Of a stretch of DNA of 64,000 bases, positions 61,240-64,000 are shown piece after piece (position 1 is the stretch's first letter; each line of letters opens with the position of its first letter). This stretch comes from Nitrosophilus kaiyonis. Lineage in GTDB: Bacteria > Campylobacterota > Campylobacteria > Campylobacterales > Nitratiruptoraceae. The notes beneath the pieces are model-generated. The model was not told the origin of the DNA. It saw nothing but the letters and a program-made list of their open reading frames with translations, and made no database searches. Made by a program: the position numbers and the translations under genes. The stretch lies in NCBI RefSeq assembly GCF_027943725.1, contig NZ_AP025696.1, forward strand, positions 969,501-1,033,500, in the 5' to 3' direction.

Positions 61240-62238
61240 TTAATCAATACTACATTTTATCTCAAAAACTGCTTCATTTACTTTTTGCATTTTTTTAGAT
61301 GCAATATCTTTGGCCTTTTGATTTCCCTCATTTATAATATTATCTATATATTCATCATTTAAAGTGGCTCTTTTTTCCCTCATTGGCTCTAATACTTTTT
61401 CTATTGATTCAAGACACCATTTTTTACACTCAATACAGCCAATTGTTGCATTTTTGCATCCTTCTTCTACTTTTTTTATTGTCTCTTCGTCACTAAAAGC
61501 TTTATGATAGTCAAAAACCAAACATTTTTGAGGATCACCTGGATCGGTTTTTCTTACTCTTTGAGGATCAGTCTTTGCAACTCTAAGTTTTTGCCATATT
61601 TCATCTTTTGTATCTGTTAAATAAATCGCATTATTATAGCTTTTGCTCATTTTTCTGCCATCAAGTCCTAAAAGTCTTGGAGTAGGACTTAAAAGCTCTT
61701 GAGGTTCAGTAAAAATTTCACAATCAAAAAGATGATGAAATCTTCTAACTATCTCCCTAGCTATTTCAAGATGAGGTCTTTGATCTTCTCCAATTGGAAC
61801 TTTGTTTGCATCATAAAGAATAATATCTGCTGTTTGTAAAACTGGATATGTTAAAAATCCTCCAGTTCTTATATCTTTTCCGCCTTTTTCTTGAAGCTGT
61901 TGAAGTTGATCTTTATATGTTGGATTTCTTTCAAGCCAACCAAGAGGTGTTATCATATTTAAAATTACATATAGCTCAGAATGCTCTTTTATATTGCTTT
62001 GTATAAAAATTGTACTTTTATCTGGATCAATGCCTGCTGCAATCCAATCTTTTACTAACTCTTTACTCAAATTTTTGAGATTTAGCTTATCTTCATAACT
62101 TGTAGATAGTGCATGCCAATCAGCAACAAAGAAAAAGCATTCATTCTCTTTTTGAAGATCTATCCAATTTTTTAATACTCCAAGATAGTGGCCAAGATGA
62201 AGTTTACCCGTGGGTCTCATACCGCTAACAATTCGCAT
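61240..62238 (-). CDS. trpS: tryptophanyl-tRNA synthetase
   Basis: A 332-residue class I synthetase. MRIVSGMRPTGKLHLGHYLG (HIGH-type motif at about 13-17) opens the true protein, and GRKMSKSYNN (about 192-201) is the KMSKS loop. GEDQRPHLEIAREI is also typical. ATG 62238 has AAGGAG upstream. A longer frame to 62322 runs through ACGAATT word DNA and would add 28 residues with no family match, so it is rejected. Confidence 0.95.
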   Translation of the reverse strand: MRIVSGMRPTGKLHLGHYLGVLKNWIDLQKENECFFFVADWHALSTSYEDKLNLKNLSKELVKDWIAAGIDPDKSTIFIQSNIKEHSELYVILNMITPLGWLERNPTYKDQLQQLQEKGGKDIRTGGFLTYPVLQTADIILYDANKVPIGEDQRPHLEIAREIVRRFHHLFDCEIFTEPQELLSPTPRLLGLDGRKMSKSYNNAIYLTDTKDEIWQKLRVAKTDPQRVRKTDPGDPQKCLVFDYHKAFSDEETIKKVEEGCKNATIGCIECKKWCLESIEKVLEPMREKRATLNDEYIDNIINEGNQKAKDIASKKMQKVNEAVFEIKCSID

Positions 62239-62631
62239 TTTTCTCCTTTGTTTTGTAGTTCGTAATTCGTGATTCGTAAATCGTAAACCGTGAATCGTAA
62301 TTCGTGAATCGTGATTAAACATTTGACATTGGGAATTAGTGTTAGTATTAGTATTAAATTATCACTATCCACTATCCCGTTATGTCCCTATTTCACTTTC
62401 TTACTTTCTCACTCAACTTACATAATATTTAACCGAAAATCTTCGCTTGCTTCGCTCACTTTATTTTCATTAATGTAAACCAGCTGTTCGTATGCTCAGA
62501 CACGAAATTCCTTGAATTTCGGCTTCGCATATACTCACAGCTTTCGCTTCGGGACGCAAGCAAAGCAGTTTGCTTGCTCAAAGCTTCGCTTTGCCCTTGC
62601 TCACTTAAATCTTAACTCCAATAACCAATGA
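62239..62631. repeat. 393-base gene-free gap of word repeats holding structured copy C
   Basis: From the trpS side: seven or so TCGTAATTCG/TCGTGAATCG units (62255-62320), GACATTGGGAATTAGTG, AGTATTAGTATTA, CACTATCCACTATCCCG and TTACTTTCTCACTC units, then the structured element. After it, CCAATAACCAATGACTAATG words run into the end of der. No coding sense. Confidence 0.8.
62427..62604 (-). repeat. structured multi-hairpin element, copy C (candidate RNA)
   Basis: Read on the minus strand it matches copy B over the same length. 62472-62536 is the exact complement of 49987-50051 (65 bases). The first hairpin stem is entirely different in sequence, GCAAGCAA/TTGCTTGC (62577-62570 with 62563-62556), yet still fully paired around the same ACTGCT loop. 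AAAGC-GAA-GCTTT is kept; the last stem is GAAAAT/ATTTTC followed by CGGTTAAAT. It lies in sense between der and trpS. Confidence 0.83.
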
Positions 62632-64000
62632 CTAATGACTATTGACTGACGACTCCTCATCCCTTTCCCCTCTTTTGCGAGGAGTTAATATAACAGGTGT
62701 TCCCTCAAGGTCAAAATTTTCTCTTAGTTTATTTATAAGATATCTTTTGTAACTAAAATGAAGTCCTTCAGGTCTATTCATAATTAGAGCAATTTTTGGT
62801 GGTTTTGTTTCATATTGTGTTGCAAATAGTATATTTACTGGTTTGCCATAATATGATGGAATTGCATGTCTTTGAGTTGCCTCTTTTATAATTTTATTTA
62901 ATTTAGAAGTTGGTATCCAACTTGAATAGTTTTTATAAACTTTTAGTATTAAATCATATATTTTGTCAACTCTTTTTTTTGTTTTTGCACTAACTGTTAT
63001 CACTGGGGCAAAATTTAAAAATCTAAATCTATCTCTAACTTTTTTTATAGCCTCTTCATAGCTCATTTTAGCTTCATCCCATTTATTTAAAACGATTATG
63101 CATCCAAGATTGTATCTATCTACAAGTCCTGCAATTTTTTCATCTTGTTCGCTAAATCCTTCGCTTGCATCAAGTACGACCAAAGCTATATCGCTTCTTT
63201 GAAGCATTTTTTCTGTTCTGTTGAGCGCAAATTTTTCTAATCCTTTAATTTTTCCTCTTCGTCTAATACCTGCAGTATCAACAAATGTAATAACTTTATC
63301 TTTATATAGATATGTTTCATCAACTACATCAATAGTAGTCCCTGCAACGTCACTAACAATAGAGCGCTCTTCTTTCAAAAGAGCATTTAAAAGTGAGCTT
63401 TTCCCAACATTTACTCTCCCAATTATTGCAACATTTATCTCATTTGATTCCTCTTCTTTTTTCTCTTCAATTTCTTCTAAAAAAGAGTCAATATCAAGTT
63501 CCTCATCCTCTTCTATAACTAAAAATTCTTTTTTTGGAAGTCTTGATTCTATCCAATCAATCAGTTTTTTAACTTTTCTATTATGAGAAACTGAAATAGG
63601 AAAAATATTTTGAGTACCGAAAGAGTAAAACTCCCAAACATTCTCTTCTAATTTGTCATTATCTATTTTATTAACAACTAAAGCAACATCTTTATTAAGT
63701 TTTAAAAGATCTAAAAAAATTTTTTTGTCTTCATCATCAGGGAGTTTTTGTCCATCAACCATATAAAGAACAATATCTGCTTCTTTTGCAGCTTCCAAAG
63801 CTTTTTCTTTTACTTTATTGAAAAGTTCATCTCTGTCTTCAAGTCCACCAGTATCAATTAAAATAGCCTCTTTTTCTCCAATTTTTATAGGCTTTTTTTT
63901 AATATCCCTTGTGGTACCGGCCACTTCGCTTGTTATAGCAACTCTTTGTTTTAAGAGTCTATTAAATAGAGAGCTTTTTCCAACATTTGGTTTTCCTAAA
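62632..64000 (-). CDS. der: ribosome-assembly GTPase Der (EngA), N-terminus beyond window
   Basis: A double-GTPase protein for 50S maturation. The frame runs to the window edge: LGKPNVGKSSLFNRLL (G1 of domain 1) is encoded at about 63950-64000, so the ATG at 63924 is not the start and a few N-terminal residues are missing. Domain 1 continues with AGTTRD, DTGG and VNKID; domain 2 has GRVNVGKSSLLNALL, DTAGIRRRG and LNKWD. The KH-like C-terminal domain follows and ends GTPVILTPRKRG. The last residues (about EESSVNSH) and stop come from the AGTCAATAGTCATTAG word. Confidence 0.94.
   Translation of the reverse strand, partial: LGKPNVGKSSLFNRLLKQRVAITSEVAGTTRDIKKKPIKIGEKEAILIDTGGLEDRDELFNKVKEKALEAAKEADIVLYMVDGQKLPDDEDKKIFLDLLKLNKDVALVVNKIDNDKLEENVWEFYSFGTQNIFPISVSHNRKVKKLIDWIESRLPKKEFLVIEEDEELDIDSFLEEIEEKKEEESNEINVAIIGRVNVGKSSLLNALLKEERSIVSDVAGTTIDVVDETYLYKDKVITFVDTAGIRRRGKIKGLEKFALNRTEKMLQRSDIALVVLDASEGFSEQDEKIAGLVDRYNLGCIIVLNKWDEAKMSYEEAIKKVRDRFRFLNFAPVITVSAKTKKRVDKIYDLILKVYKNYSSWIPTSKLNKIIKEATQRHAIPSYYGKPVNILFATQYETKPPKIALIMNRPEGLHFSYKRYLINKLRENFDLEGTPVILTPRKRGERDEESSVNSH

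Noticed and set aside
62239-62322. Upstream extension of trpS adding 28 residues
   Set aside because: It is translated ACGAATT word DNA; the conserved MRIVSG start at 62238 has a good AAGGAG site.
63221-63586. Plus-strand Ser-rich open frame
   Set aside because: Antisense of der; composition mirrors the Glu/Lys-rich linker of that gene.

Overview
The window looks like a chromosomal segment from a Campylobacterota (epsilonproteobacterial) genome. It is very AT-rich, uses TTG and GTG starts freely, and packs genes with ATGA-type overlaps. Three features support the assignment. It encodes a bacterial PglB oligosaccharyltransferase. It carries the ccoI-ccoS-cytochrome c553 trio next to gmhB-hldD-hldE-gmhA. 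From memory, the order ccoI/ccoS/cyt c/gmhB/hldD/hldE/gmhA/waaF ... lpxL(htrB)/waaC ... prmA/ftsH/psd-like/pssA matches the Campylobacter jejuni LOS and pgl neighbourhood. I cannot name the genus. Complete-looking his, leu and heptose genes suggest a free-living member.

Layout. (1) 1-14.9 kb, + strand: an O-antigen or glycan cluster, the most AT-rich part. It holds rmlB (cut by the window edge), a broken wecF-like transferase, a formyltransferase, wecE, a Wzx flippase, several glycosyltransferases, an acetyltransferase, a polysaccharide deacetylase, a frameshifted wecB and a propeller-like protein. (2) 15.0-20.9 kb: pglE-like aminotransferase, pglC-like phosphoglycosyltransferase, pglF and pglB, the start and end of an N-glycosylation pathway. 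(3) 21.4-25.5 kb: a one-domain asparaginase-like protein and cbb3 oxidase assembly genes (ccoI, ccoS) with a cytochrome c. (4) 25.7-30.6 kb, +: ADP-heptose synthesis (gmhB, hldD, hldE, gmhA), interrupted by a four-helix-bundle gene and followed by a HEPN/MNT pair. (5) 30.6-46.6 kb, - strand: LPS core assembly between waaF and waaC, including a ligase, four GT4/deacetylase genes in a duplicated cassette, waaQ, waaE, a kinase-like protein, UDP-GalA supply and lpxL. (6) 46.8-56.2 kb, +: exonuclease, PDC-sensor protein, hisH-hisA, prmA, ftsH, psd-like, pssA, leuA. (7) 56.2-64 kb, -: PilZ protein, serS, a glutamine amidotransferase/amidoligase pair with a small Cys-containing protein, crcB, DUF190, trpS and der (cut by the window edge).

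Two layers of repetitive DNA cut across this layout. The first is many tracts of degenerate tandem 7-8 nt words, resembling the heptameric STRR repeats known from cyanobacteria. They fill intergenic gaps and also sit in frame inside or at the ends of ccoI, gmhB, hldE, waaF, the UDP-GlcA epimerase, lpxL, ugd, der and the broken wecB. The second is a roughly 178-nt element present three times (24472-24650 +, 49919-50097 +, 62427-62604 -). It folds into the same set of hairpins each time, with paired base changes in the stems and conserved loops, and it always lies in sense between co-directional genes. This candidate structured RNA/repeat is the most novel thing I see. Two four-helix-bundle (S23-like) genes are each bracketed by inverted copies of the words.

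No tRNA, rRNA or CRISPR array was recognised by eye.
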